64,000 nucleotides of DNA from Persebacter sp965221835. Its GTDB lineage: Bacteria > Pseudomonadota > Gammaproteobacteria > Tethybacterales > Persebacteraceae. Positions 16,545-25,506 of the stretch are shown in pieces. Made by a program: the position numbers and the translations under genes. Within the stretch, counting starts at the first letter, position 1, and every line of letters starts with the position of its first letter. The notes under the pieces are model-generated. The model searched no databases, was not told where the DNA came from, and saw only the letters and a program-made list of their open reading frames with translations. Location of the stretch: assembly GCA_965221835.1 (NCBI GenBank), contig OZ244916.1, positions 992,001 through 1,056,000 of the forward strand, in the 5' to 3' direction.

Positions 16545-19500
16545 ATGAAACTCGCCAAAGACAATTCAGCAGCGGACGAAAACAAAACCGCCGCCGCACC
16601 GCAAACACCGGAAACGCAAACGCCTGCGCCTTCCCCGGAAGCGCAAACGCCTGCGCCCACCCAAGCGCAAACGCCGCCGTCTTCCCCGCAAACGGCAACC
16701 CCGCCGCCGACACCGACACCGACACCGCCGCCGGCACCGGAATCGGCAAATGCGGAAACGCCTTCTCCGGAAGGCGAGGAAGAGGGGGAGGAAGAAGGCG
16801 ATGCGAAAGCCAAAGCCAACCGCCATATAGCGGCGGTTCTCGCTTTCTTCAAAAAAGGATTGAAAAGCAAATATTTTCCCGCATTCCGGAAATACGCGAT
16901 TATCGCCGTCCTTTTGTTCGGCACGCCGTTTGTCGCCTATAAGTTGTTTTATACCGACTTGCTGATTTCTTTCGCATCGCAATCCGTCAAAAACGGCGAT
17001 TATGCAACGGCGCTGGAAGAAATAGAGTTATACGAAAACTTCAACGACCGCACGCCCGAATCGTTGCGCATACTCGCGCGAATCTGGATGTTTTCGGGGG
17101 ACTATCAGTCCCTTGCGACAATTGCCGACTATGTCGGAGACGACCCGGAAATGTTGATGATGAAGGCGGTCGGCACTTATCTCGGAGCACCGGAAGACGC
17201 CGCCGAGGCGGAAAGTCGCATCGCCATCCAAGAGATGTCCCGGCGCAAATCCCCCAAATTTCCCTACATACACGCCGCGGAAATCGTCTTTAACATGCTG
17301 AACGGCGAATGGATAGAAGTCGATGCGCTTGCAACCGCCGACGATGCCACGGACCCAAAAACCAACGAGGGGCAGATCAATCGCCAGCACATGAACGCGC
17401 TGTACGATTTGTATGTCAATACCAACAAACTCACATTGAACACCCAACCGGCGTTGCCGTTTGCCAGCATAAAAGAAACGACAAATCCTTTCGCGTTTCC
17501 CATTGATGTCACCGGATTTAACAACACCTATTTCCTGCCGCTTACGCCGAGTTTTATCGGAAGAGATGCGATAAAAACGAACAACATCAACGACATGTAT
17601 TACGGACTGTACATGCTGGCGAAAGTCGCGGGCGGTGCGGCGTCTCCCGAAATCATGACGCCGATTATTCTCAGATTGCATTCGGGCAGTTCCTTGCTTT
17701 CGCGCTATGTCGCCGCCTATTATCTGGCGACGGCGGGCGAATACGACCGCGTTGCCGAATTCTATCGCGACATCTCCGAAAAATCCGAAAACTCATATGT
17801 GCGGACGGCGGAAGCGTCGGCAATATGGGCAAACAGCGGCGGCGGCGCCCCCGATGACGGCATGTGGACCGCCATAAGACGGGCGTTGACTTTGGATCCG
17901 AACAATTTGCAAGCGATCACCAACGCCGCTTTTTGGGAAATGCACTACGGCGATTTGGAAGAAGCGGACCGACTCATTCAACGGGCGGCAGCCATATCCT
18001 CCGTCAATCCTTTCGTCGTCGTCAACCGCCTGATCTTGCTGACAAAGGATTTGGATGTCAACTGGCTGAAAGAAGAATTGAACATTGCCTCGCTGCTCGC
18101 GTCCTATCCGTTTTCGGATACGATACACAATATCGCCGTCCTCGCAGAAACAGAAAAGGGCAGCCACATTGAAGCCATCCAATCGCTTTCCCGTATTCGG
18201 GATTTGCATCCCGATGATCCTCTCATTCCGATGAAAATTGCCGACCGTCACCGCTATTTGGGGCAGGTATTTTTGGGGGCGCGTGAATTAAAAACCGCCT
18301 ACGACAAAATCCCCGACAATCAAGATTTGGCGGGACAATTGGCGGTATATCGGGCGATGAACAACGACGAAAAAACCGCCGAAGCCATCGCAATACTCGA
18401 CCCCACATCCGATTACGCCATGCATGCCACGGCGATATGGGAAAGCATCAAAGATGCCGACAACGCGAAAGAAATCGGCAACCGGGCGTTGGAAATCTCG
18501 CCGCCGAATCGGCGCAGCGCCATCGCCGTGGATATGACTCGCATTTATCTGAATGCGGACGACAGATTGGAAGATGCAGAGTATTATCTGAACATCGCCA
18601 AAGAAAACGCAGAACTCGCCGCCACGGTTTACTTCGGATTGAACGAAACATTAACGGCGTTGGATTATCGTCTGCGGGCGGAAAAAGGCGAAAATATCCC
18701 CGAAGAAACGGCGACCGAGTTGGAAGCCGCCATCAGACGGGAAGATGTTTTCTCCCAAATAGATCTGGCAAGTTCCTTGATTCGGATGGGGCATGCCTCA
18801 AAAGCCGTCAAACTGCTGGAAGAGTTGCGCGGACAGCGGCGTCTCGGAAATCTCAGACCTACCAATCTCTTAATCGCGCTCATAAGAGGTTATGAAGCGT
18901 TGGGCGAAACCAATAAAATAGCCGAAATAGAAAGAAGTATCGCCAACATAAAAGCCGGCAAAATTAAGGCGGAAACCGAAGGTTTTGTCGGCGCCAAAAC
19001 CGTTTCGTCCAAAGATGTCGTGTTGACGAAAGGTTCCGGAGCGATAGCGCAAGCGAACGACCTGATAAAAAAACGGGATTACAAAGGCGCCATTGACATT
19101 TTCACCGCACTGCTTGAAAATGACGGCGAAGAACTGCAAAAACCCGCCCTGACTTTCCAAAATCGCGGCGTCCTGTTTATGAAAGTCAGACAATACGGCG
19201 AAGCGGCGAGAGATTTTGCAACGGCATTAAGCATGCGGGATCAACTGAAACCGAACGAATATAACGCCGTGCATTACAACTATATCAACGCCCTCGCCCG
19301 CGATGGCGATTATAATCAGTTGAAAACGGAAGTCAACGAACGTCTCGCCGAAGTCAGAAAATCGGGGAAAAAATTCGCACAAGAAAAAATCTACCTGCAA
19401 ATTCTCGCGGCGGGTCTGATAAACAGCGGAAAACACAGCGAAGCGGTGAGAGTCTACGAAGAACTTTTGGAACTTTATCCCCGCGATATATCCACCTACA

Positions 19501-19694
19501 ATCTGTTAAGCGATGCGCTTGTAGTACTGGAAAGATTTGACCGGGCGATATCGGTGCTTTCCAAGGGGCTGGAAATTGACCATCAAAATCTGGAAATGCA
19601 CGAGCGTCTTCTCCGCATTTATCGGCAACTCGGCGATTCCACCAACCTTAGATTGCAATCTCAAGTTATTGAAGATATAAAAAGCAGAAACTGA
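16545..19694 (+). CDS. large membrane-anchored TPR protein with proline-rich head
   Basis: A 1049-residue companion of the preceding gene with a good ribosome-binding site (aagaggag). The head to about residue 80 is almost entirely Pro/Thr/Gln/Ala (runs such as PPPTPTPTPPPAP) and then strongly acidic (GEEEGEEEGD). A membrane span follows (YAIIAVLLFGTPFVAYKLFY, about 113-132), then some 900 residues of TPR-like helices. The Pro-rich head could span or bind in the cytoplasm much as TonB-type linkers do. The pair are probably ancient duplicates that act as one complex. No close family is recognised. Confidence 0.8.
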   Translation: MKLAKDNSAADENKTAAAPQTPETQTPAPSPEAQTPAPTQAQTPPSSPQTATPPPTPTPTPPPAPESANAETPSPEGEEEGEEEGDAKAKANRHIAAVLAFFKKGLKSKYFPAFRKYAIIAVLLFGTPFVAYKLFYTDLLISFASQSVKNGDYATALEEIELYENFNDRTPESLRILARIWMFSGDYQSLATIADYVGDDPEMLMMKAVGTYLGAPEDAAEAESRIAIQEMSRRKSPKFPYIHAAEIVFNMLNGEWIEVDALATADDATDPKTNEGQINRQHMNALYDLYVNTNKLTLNTQPALPFASIKETTNPFAFPIDVTGFNNTYFLPLTPSFIGRDAIKTNNINDMYYGLYMLAKVAGGAASPEIMTPIILRLHSGSSLLSRYVAAYYLATAGEYDRVAEFYRDISEKSENSYVRTAEASAIWANSGGGAPDDGMWTAIRRALTLDPNNLQAITNAAFWEMHYGDLEEADRLIQRAAAISSVNPFVVVNRLILLTKDLDVNWLKEELNIASLLASYPFSDTIHNIAVLAETEKGSHIEAIQSLSRIRDLHPDDPLIPMKIADRHRYLGQVFLGARELKTAYDKIPDNQDLAGQLAVYRAMNNDEKTAEAIAILDPTSDYAMHATAIWESIKDADNAKEIGNRALEISPPNRRSAIAVDMTRIYLNADDRLEDAEYYLNIAKENAELAATVYFGLNETLTALDYRLRAEKGENIPEETATELEAAIRREDVFSQIDLASSLIRMGHASKAVKLLEELRGQRRLGNLRPTNLLIALIRGYEALGETNKIAEIERSIANIKAGKIKAETEGFVGAKTVSSKDVVLTKGSGAIAQANDLIKKRDYKGAIDIFTALLENDGEELQKPALTFQNRGVLFMKVRQYGEAARDFATALSMRDQLKPNEYNAVHYNYINALARDGDYNQLKTEVNERLAEVRKSGKKFAQEKIYLQILAAGLINSGKHSEAVRVYEELLELYPRDISTYNLLSDALVVLERFDRAISVLSKGLEIDHQNLEMHERLLRIYRQLGDSTNLRLQSQVIEDIKSRN

Positions 19695-19733
19695 TATTGC
19701 GAAAGCGGCGATGGCGGATGGCGGACGGCGAAA

Positions 19734-20795
19734 TCAATTAAAATTCGCCGCCGCCCGCGCCCAGCGGTTGAACGGATGGCGGGATACCGCCGCAAACAAC
19801 GGCGATGCCGCGCCGCCAAAACGATTCATTAATCGGGTGAATTCATGCAATGCCGCGCCGCGCCGACCGCCGTGCGCGGCATATTTTGCAAGCGCCGCGT
19901 TTATATTTTCGTATCGCCTTAAAAAATCCAGCAACAGCGAACAATCCGACAATCCCGCGTTCAATCCTTGTCCCGCCAGCGGATGAATGACGCGCGCCGC
20001 GTCTCCGACAAACGCCGTTCGCACGGCGACCCGCACCGCCCGCCGCACCGCGGACAATGCGAAACCGCGCGGGGCGGAATCGTCCGCGGCGGAAACGGAA
20101 AATCCGGTGCGGGCGCGAACCGCGGCAACAACGGCATCGGCGCCGCCTTTTTCCATATCGCGCGCGGCGGAATCGGGAAGCGACCATACCAGCGCGAATT
20201 TTCCCGCACCGACCGGCAACAACGCCATAATGTCGCGGCGGGAAAACCACTGCGCCGCAACATCGTCCGCCAACTCTTGCGCCGTCAATATCATCGTCAA
20301 CGCGCGCTGCCCGAAAGAAGAAACCGCCGCACCGATATGCAACATCCGCGCCGCCGCCGAACGCGCGCCGTCCGCCGCGACCAACAACGGCGCGGAAAAC
20401 GCCCCGCCGTCTCGCAATCTCGCACACACTCCGTTTTCGCCGGTTTGTAAAGATTCCGGCGCGGCGGAATGCACTTCCGTTCCTTTTCGCACCAGCGCAA
20501 TTTGCATCGCGCGCATAAGCGCATCTTCGCCGACAATCCGGCACAGCGGCAAATTGTCCGGCGCATCCAGACGATAATCGCGCCCGCCCGCTTGCAATAA
20601 AAAACGCCGCACCGGAACGCACTCAGGCAATTGCACGCCCGCCGAATTCGTCAAAAAATTTTCCGCCGCCGCATTGAGCGCGTAATATCTTCCGCCGCGC
20701 GGACTTTCCGGCGCAAACAATGTCGCCGGTTTTTCCCATGCCAACGCCAACGCCGCGCCGACCGGACCGCCGCCGACAATCAGCGCCGCGCTCAT
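19734..20795 (-). CDS. UbiH/Coq6-family FAD-dependent hydroxylase
   Basis: A 353-residue flavoprotein monooxygenase of the ubiquinone-ring hydroxylase family. FAD-binding GGGPVG is at 8-13, a mid-sequence ADGARS matches the DG motif, and FVGDAARVIHPLAGQGLNAGLSD is the typical second FAD site. The ATG is chosen because the Rossmann strand must follow immediately; an upstream open stretch inside puuB is not homologous. It overlaps the PuuB-like gene by 4 bases. At 353 residues it is shorter than UbiH/UbiF (about 390), and the ring position hydroxylated cannot be assigned. Confidence 0.85.
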   Translation of the reverse strand: MSAALIVGGGPVGAALALAWEKPATLFAPESPRGGRYYALNAAAENFLTNSAGVQLPECVPVRRFLLQAGGRDYRLDAPDNLPLCRIVGEDALMRAMQIALVRKGTEVHSAAPESLQTGENGVCARLRDGGAFSAPLLVAADGARSAAARMLHIGAAVSSFGQRALTMILTAQELADDVAAQWFSRRDIMALLPVGAGKFALVWSLPDSAARDMEKGGADAVVAAVRARTGFSVSAADDSAPRGFALSAVRRAVRVAVRTAFVGDAARVIHPLAGQGLNAGLSDCSLLLDFLRRYENINAALAKYAAHGGRRGAALHEFTRLMNRFGGAASPLFAAVSRHPFNRWARAAANFN

Positions 20796-22066
20796 CCCAG
20801 CAAATCGCGCAAACGATAATACATCATCGCCAAAACCAAAATCGGTGTGCGCAACATTTTGCCGCCGACAAAATCGCGGTGTTTGACTCGCGCGAAAACA
20901 TCCAGCACATCGGCGTCCCCGCAAATGGCGTCCGCCAGCACTTTTCCGGAAAATCCGCTCAACGCCACGCCGTGTCCGGAAAATCCCTGCGCATAATATA
21001 TCGCGCGCCCGCGCCGACCAATATCGGGAAAACGATTGATGGTAATCGCCACCGACCCGCCCCAGACATATTCCAGCGGGACGGCGTCCAGTTGCGGAAA
21101 TACCCGCAACATTCGGCGGCGCATCAGGCGCGCCAAATCGCGCGGTTCCCGATTGGAATAACTGACTCGTCCGCCGAACAACAGACGATGATCGGCGCTG
21201 CAGCGAAAATAATCCAGCACAAAATTCATGTCGCACACGGCGCGCCGTGCGGCTATCAGATTGTCCGCCGCCGATTCGGAAAACGGCGTTGTCGCGCCGA
21301 TATAAGTGCCGACCGGCATAATCCGCGCGCGCAAACGCGGGGCGACTTCCAGATAGGCGTTGCCCGCCAACGCCAGCGCACCGCATTGTATCGCGCCGTC
21401 CGCGGTGTCGACTTTCACGCCGCCGCCGGTTTCGGCAAACGACAGCGCGGCGGTATTTTCGTGGATGACGACTCCCGCCTCTTCCGCGGCGCGCTGCAAT
21501 CCGAGGAGATATTTCAGCGGATGCAAATGCCCGCTGTTGTCATCCGCAATCGCGCCGCAATAACGGCGGCTGGCAATTTGCGCGCGCGTTTCAACGGCGT
21601 CCAACACGCGCACGGGATAGTTGTAGCGATTCGCCAGACGCGCGGCGAGTTCGTCAATCTCCCGGCAATGGCGCGAATTTAACGCGGCGAGTAAACTTCC
21701 TTGTCGCAAATCGCAACTGATATTAAATTGGCGTACGCGGGCGCGCAACAAATCCACTGCCGCCAAACTCAAATCAAAAAGATATTTTTCGTCCACGCCC
21801 GCTTGCGCCGCGGGTTTTTCCAAATCGTCCGTAGAATAGCCGCGAATTATTTGCCCGCCGTTGCGTCCGGACGCCCCCCATCCGACACGCGATGATTCCA
21901 GCAAAACGACCGATTTGCCTTTCAAGGCGAGTTCCAAAGCGCATGACAATCCGGTGTATCCGCCGCCGACAACGCAAACATCGGCGGCAACATCCCCCGC
22001 CAACGCCGAACGCGGCGGAAGACGGGAAACGCCCGCCTCGTAAAATGAATTGACTAACTCCGCCAT
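20792..22066 (-). CDS. PuuB-like FAD-dependent amine oxidoreductase (DAO family)
   Basis: A 424-residue DAO-fold flavoprotein. After a short N-terminal arm (LVNSFYEAG) comes CVVGGGYTGLSCALELA (nucleotide-binding loop at 33-38), then WGASGRNGGQI, the signature of gamma-glutamylputrescine oxidase and related enzymes, and GFSGHGVALSGFSGKVLAD near the C terminus. Family members oxidise secondary amines such as gamma-glutamylputrescine, producing peroxide. No other putrescine pathway genes are nearby. It sits between rnfG (13-base overlap) and the UbiH-like gene (4-base overlap), so it is part of a redox operon. Confidence 0.85.
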   Translation of the reverse strand: MAELVNSFYEAGVSRLPPRSALAGDVAADVCVVGGGYTGLSCALELALKGKSVVLLESSRVGWGASGRNGGQIIRGYSTDDLEKPAAQAGVDEKYLFDLSLAAVDLLRARVRQFNISCDLRQGSLLAALNSRHCREIDELAARLANRYNYPVRVLDAVETRAQIASRRYCGAIADDNSGHLHPLKYLLGLQRAAEEAGVVIHENTAALSFAETGGGVKVDTADGAIQCGALALAGNAYLEVAPRLRARIMPVGTYIGATTPFSESAADNLIAARRAVCDMNFVLDYFRCSADHRLLFGGRVSYSNREPRDLARLMRRRMLRVFPQLDAVPLEYVWGGSVAITINRFPDIGRRGRAIYYAQGFSGHGVALSGFSGKVLADAICGDADVLDVFARVKHRDFVGGKMLRTPILVLAMMYYRLRDLLG

Positions 22067-22545
22067 CGTTCCCTATTGTATCTTATCCATTCGCCGATTT
22101 CCATCGCGGAACGCGCCACAGCGTTGGAAGTAATTGTCGCCCCGCTTACGCCGTCAACAGCGCGATTTCCCCCATCGGGCGCGGACAAAAAATCCGCGAT
22201 TCCGGGCGTTTCGCGATGACGCACAATGCGCGTTTGTAAAAGAATCCCGCGCATGTCAAACACCGCAGTATACACAATATCGCCTCCATAACCGGCGGCA
22301 ACCGCGCGCACCGCCGCCGCAACCGCATCGCCATCGTTCGCGATTTTCCATGCCGCCAAAACGGAAGGCGGCGTATTTTTCATGGCAGATAAATTGACGG
22401 CGAGTACGGTGTCGTATTCAACGACCGCCAACGCCTCTTTTAATAAACGCGATTCGTGCGTGCGCCGATTGAATTCAATTTTTTCGCGCGCCGCCAACTC
22501 CAAAATCAGTACGACCGCCAACGCGACGGTCGCCGCCGCCGCCAA
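22054..22545 (-). CDS. rnfG: RnfG-like FMN-binding electron-transport subunit
   Basis: A membrane-anchored periplasmic flavoprotein subunit of the Rnf ion-pumping complex. The hydrophobic N terminus (ATVALAVVLILELAA) is followed by the FMN_bind domain with VDGVSGATITSNAV, where the threonine of SGATxTS carries FMN covalently. The start is uncertain: family alignment suggests translation begins just upstream of KILKHALTLA, but no ATG, GTG or TTG lies there. The TTG given is the nearest usable one, and a TTG further upstream inside rnfD is the alternative. At about 165 residues it is shorter than E. coli RnfG (about 206). Confidence 0.75.
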   Translation of the reverse strand: MAAAATVALAVVLILELAAREKIEFNRRTHESRLLKEALAVVEYDTVLAVNLSAMKNTPPSVLAAWKIANDGDAVAAAVRAVAAGYGGDIVYTAVFDMRGILLQTRIVRHRETPGIADFLSAPDGGNRAVDGVSGATITSNAVARSAMEIGEWIRYNRERWRS

Positions 22546-22559
22546 TGTCAGCGCGTGTT

Positions 22560-23357
22560 TTAAGATTTTCGCCGCCGCATGTCCGCCAGCGGCGCAAGCA
22601 TATTGCAAAATAAAATCGCAAAGGCGATTCCGTCCGTGTGCGGTCCGATGTCGCGCAATATCGCCGTCAACGCCCCGGCGGCGAATCCGTATATCCACCG
22701 CCCGCGCGCGGTTGCCGCCGCCGTGACGGGATCGGTAATCACAAAAAACGCCGCCAGAATCAATCCGCCGGGCAGCAAACTTCGCCATTCGCCGCCCGCA
22801 AACAAAAACGCGCCCGCCAAAAACGCCGCCGTCAAACGCCAATCCGCCGCCCGCAAAATCAAAATCACCGCCCCGCCCGCCGCACATGCAAAGGGAAACA
22901 AATACGAAACTTGCGGCGGCGAAACTTCCAGACGCACCGCCGCCAGCGGAGTCGGCATACTGACCGCATCCGCCCAACCGCCGAAATCGCCGGGAAATGA
23001 AATAAACGCCAACGCATATCCCGCCATCGCCGGATTAAACGGATTGTTGCCGAGTCCGCCATAGCAATGTTTCGCCAATGCCATCGCAAAAAACGCCGCC
23101 GCAATCGCAACATAATACGGCGCATGCGGCGGCAGCGACAATCCGATAATAATGCCGGCGACCGCCGCACTGCCGTCTTGCAAAAATGGCACAACTTGCA
23201 ACCGCCGCAATCGCAAACAAACGGCTTCCGCAACAACGCACCCCGAAACCGCCAACGCAATCTGCCACAACGCGCCCTCTCCCCGTTCATAAATCGCAGC
23301 GCACGCCGCCGGAATTAACGCCGCCGCAACCGCCCGCATAATCGCAGCGGTTTTCAT
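22560..23357 (-). CDS. rnfD: RnfD-like membrane subunit
   Basis: An integral membrane protein of 265 residues with seven or eight hydrophobic helices. It contains GGLGNNPFNPAMAGYALAF, the hallmark of RnfD/NqrB, and WADAVSMPTPLAAVR, where the threonine before Pro-Leu is the position that carries covalent FMN in this family. FFVITDPVTAAATARGR near the end is also typical. It is clearly shorter than standard RnfD (about 350). rnfA, B, C and E are not in the window; the pair is sandwiched between a cation exporter and an amine oxidase. An open frame upstream starts at GTG, but ATG fits the family better. Confidence 0.82.
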   Translation of the reverse strand: MKTAAIMRAVAAALIPAACAAIYERGEGALWQIALAVSGCVVAEAVCLRLRRLQVVPFLQDGSAAVAGIIIGLSLPPHAPYYVAIAAAFFAMALAKHCYGGLGNNPFNPAMAGYALAFISFPGDFGGWADAVSMPTPLAAVRLEVSPPQVSYLFPFACAAGGAVILILRAADWRLTAAFLAGAFLFAGGEWRSLLPGGLILAAFFVITDPVTAAATARGRWIYGFAAGALTAILRDIGPHTDGIAFAILFCNMLAPLADMRRRKS

Positions 23358-23380
23358 CGGCGCAAACGAAAAAACCACCG

Positions 23381-24346
23381 CTATTTGGAAATTTTGTGCG
23401 CCTCGTCGTGTCCTTGCATCGGTTCAAAATGAGAGGTCACTTCGGTCGGCGTATCAAAGCGGGTATCAATCGCATGTTCTATAAAAATCGCGATGTCGTG
23501 CGCGCGGGCGATTGTCGTATCTTTGTCAAACAAAAGATGAAAATCTATCACAATGCGCCCGCCCGAATCGCGATGCCGCAAAAGATGATAATGCACGCCA
23601 TATTTGCGCGTTTCTTCGTCCAGCACTTCGCGCAATATCGCGTCCGTTTGCGGGTCGGCGGCGTCCATCAATCCGCCGACCGATTTGCGCAAAATATCGG
23701 CGCCCGACCAAATAATATGCATCGCAATAACGAAAGCGCAAATAAAATCCCACGAAATCCAGCCGGTCGTTTGCACGAGAATCAATCCCAAAATAACGCC
23801 CGCACTTGTGATTCCGTCCGCAAGCACATGCCGCCCGTTCGCCGTCAATACGAGCGAATTTAGTTGTTTTCCGCGCCGCAAAAGAAAGACACCGAGCGCG
23901 CCGTTCACGACCGTCGCCAACGCGATGAGCGCGATGCCGCCGCCGACTTTGTCCGTATGCAAATACGAATCGCCCGAATACCATCTTTGCGCCGCCTCAT
24001 AAACGATAAACACGCCCGCAACAGCAATCATCGCGCCTTCAAATCCGACCGCAAAAAAACTGATTCGGTCGTGTCCGTATAAATGATTGCGGTCGGGGGG
24101 TTTTTGCGAAAAACGCACGCTGTATGCGGTAAAACACATAACAAAAAAATGCGCGACCGATTCGGCAACATCGGAAAGCACCGCAACCGAGGCGGTGAAA
24201 TAATAGGCGTACATTTTGACGGCAAACAATACGATGCCGACAGCGAGCGAAATATTGATGCAATACAAAAGCCGCCGCGCACGCAACACTCCCGCCGCAG
24301 ACGGCGTACGGTGAATGTCGCAGGAAGGGGCGGCGGAATTTGTCAT
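23381..24346 (-). CDS. cation diffusion facilitator family efflux protein
   Basis: A 321-residue CDF transporter that would export Zn2+, Fe2+ or a similar ion in exchange for protons. It shows the CDF pattern: SVAVLSDVAESVAHFF (metal-site aspartate in helix II), LYGHDRISFFAVGFEG, NGRHVLADGITSAGVI (helix V site), then a C-terminal cytoplasmic domain (LLRHRDSGGRIVIDFHLLFD). The N terminus is longer than in FieF. A TTG 11 codons earlier is possible, but a TATAAT box (24389-24394) makes the ATG more likely. The metal cannot be predicted safely. Confidence 0.88.
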   Translation of the reverse strand: MTNSAAPSCDIHRTPSAAGVLRARRLLYCINISLAVGIVLFAVKMYAYYFTASVAVLSDVAESVAHFFVMCFTAYSVRFSQKPPDRNHLYGHDRISFFAVGFEGAMIAVAGVFIVYEAAQRWYSGDSYLHTDKVGGGIALIALATVVNGALGVFLLRRGKQLNSLVLTANGRHVLADGITSAGVILGLILVQTTGWISWDFICAFVIAMHIIWSGADILRKSVGGLMDAADPQTDAILREVLDEETRKYGVHYHLLRHRDSGGRIVIDFHLLFDKDTTIARAHDIAIFIEHAIDTRFDTPTEVTSHFEPMQGHDEAHKISK

Positions 24347-24782
24347 CGGGCGTTTCGGCGAAGTTTCGGCGGGAAACAAAGCACCGCCATTATACGCCGA
24401 TTCCGTTTTAATTCCGCGCCCGCCATTCCGGCGGCGTTTGCGTTTTGCCGCATGTTTTTGCCAATATCGTAAATTCTAATGAAAATAAAAAAAACAACTT
24501 ATCCGCTTTTTGCTGTTTTTTTCGCGAGTACAGCGGAGTCCGCAAATTCCCGAAAACGCCCGCAAATGCGGGGTTTTGACACTGCCCGCTGTCGGACAAC
24601 GCAAGATTTTGCATAAACGCGATTCATCGCTTTTAATTGCAAATTCGGGAAAATTGATTTAAAAATCTTTCGCGCCGTAGTTTATTGCGGCACGAAAAAA
24701 ACATTAAATAATTCGCACTTCTCTCTCCGTCTCCGCGCCTCCGCGCCTCCGCGCCTCCGCAAACGGCGGGGGAAAAATTTTG
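24347..24782. other. intergenic region between pyrH and the cation exporter
   Basis: About 430 bases without a convincing gene. It holds a CCCGC-AAAT-GCGGG hairpin followed by GTTTT at about 24559-24577, which could end transcription from pyrH in the leftward direction (CGTTTT on that strand). It also holds a triple GC-rich 8-base direct repeat (cgcctccg, about 24732-24757) just past the pyrH stop, and the -10 box of the exporter gene. A 68-codon open frame on the minus strand has no codon bias or start signal and is not called. Confidence 0.4.
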
Positions 24783-25502
24783 TCAACAAGTCAGGCGCGT
24801 GCCGTTTGCGTTGCCTTTTAATATTGAAACCAGCGCGCCGGATTCGGCGAGTTTGAAAACATGCACCGGCAGTTTGCGGTCGCGACACAATGCGATAGCG
24901 GTTGCGTCCATTACGCGCAAACGCCGGTTTAACGCATCATCCATCGTCAACGTATCGTAGCGGCGGGCGGCGGAATCGTGCGCCGGATCGCCGGAATATA
25001 CGCCGTCCACATTCGTCGCTTTCAACAACGCGCACGCGCCGATTTCGGAAGCGCGCAATGCCGCGGCGGTGTCGGTGGAAAAAAACGGATTGCCCGTGCC
25101 GCCGCAAAAAATCATTACATTGCCCTTGTCCAAATTGCGTTCCGCCTTTTCGCGAATGTAGGGGGCGGCGACTTGTTCGGCATTCAGCGCGGTTTGCAAT
25201 CGCACGCCGATTCCCGCTTTGGACAACGCCGATTCCAGCGCCATTCCGTTGATAATCGTCGCCAGCATTCCCATATAATCGGCGGGAACGCGCGCGACTT
25301 GCATTTTGTTGGAGAGAATTTCGCCGCGCACGATGTTGCCGCCGCCGACAACGACCGCAATTTGCGTTTTGAGTTTTAGCGCGGCGGCGATTTCGGCGGC
25401 GATATAATCCAATGTTTCGGGATGAAAGCATTCCTTGCCGCCGCCGGCAAGGGCTTCGCCGCTAATCTTGAGCAATATGCGGCGGTAAATAGAATCGCCC
25501 AT
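24783..25502 (-). CDS. pyrH: uridylate kinase
   Basis: Phosphorylates UMP to UDP in pyrimidine nucleotide synthesis. The 239-residue amino-acid-kinase-fold protein shows YRRILLKISGEAL, VVGGGNIVRG, ADYMGMLATIINGMAL and TNVDGVYSGDP, all standard for bacterial PyrH. It is the last gene of the rpsF-rpsR-rplI-rpsB-tsf-pyrH block. In most bacteria frr and uppS follow; here they do not. Confidence 0.97.
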   Translation of the reverse strand: MGDSIYRRILLKISGEALAGGGKECFHPETLDYIAAEIAAALKLKTQIAVVVGGGNIVRGEILSNKMQVARVPADYMGMLATIINGMALESALSKAGIGVRLQTALNAEQVAAPYIREKAERNLDKGNVMIFCGGTGNPFFSTDTAAALRASEIGACALLKATNVDGVYSGDPAHDSAARRYDTLTMDDALNRRLRVMDATAIALCRDRKLPVHVFKLAESGALVSILKGNANGTRLTC

Positions 25503-25506
25503 TCCG

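Noticed and set aside
20796..21386. Long N-terminal extension of the UbiH-like frame
   Set aside because: Overlaps the PuuB-like gene out of frame; the FAD-binding strand requires the start at 20795.
24408..24614. 68-codon ORF on the minus strand between pyrH and the cation exporter
   Set aside because: No start signal, no recognisable motif, and it reads through a likely terminator hairpin.
24732..24757. Triple GC-rich 8-base repeat as a CRISPR or attachment site
   Set aside because: Three short back-to-back copies without spacers, with no integrase gene nearby; simple slippage explains it.
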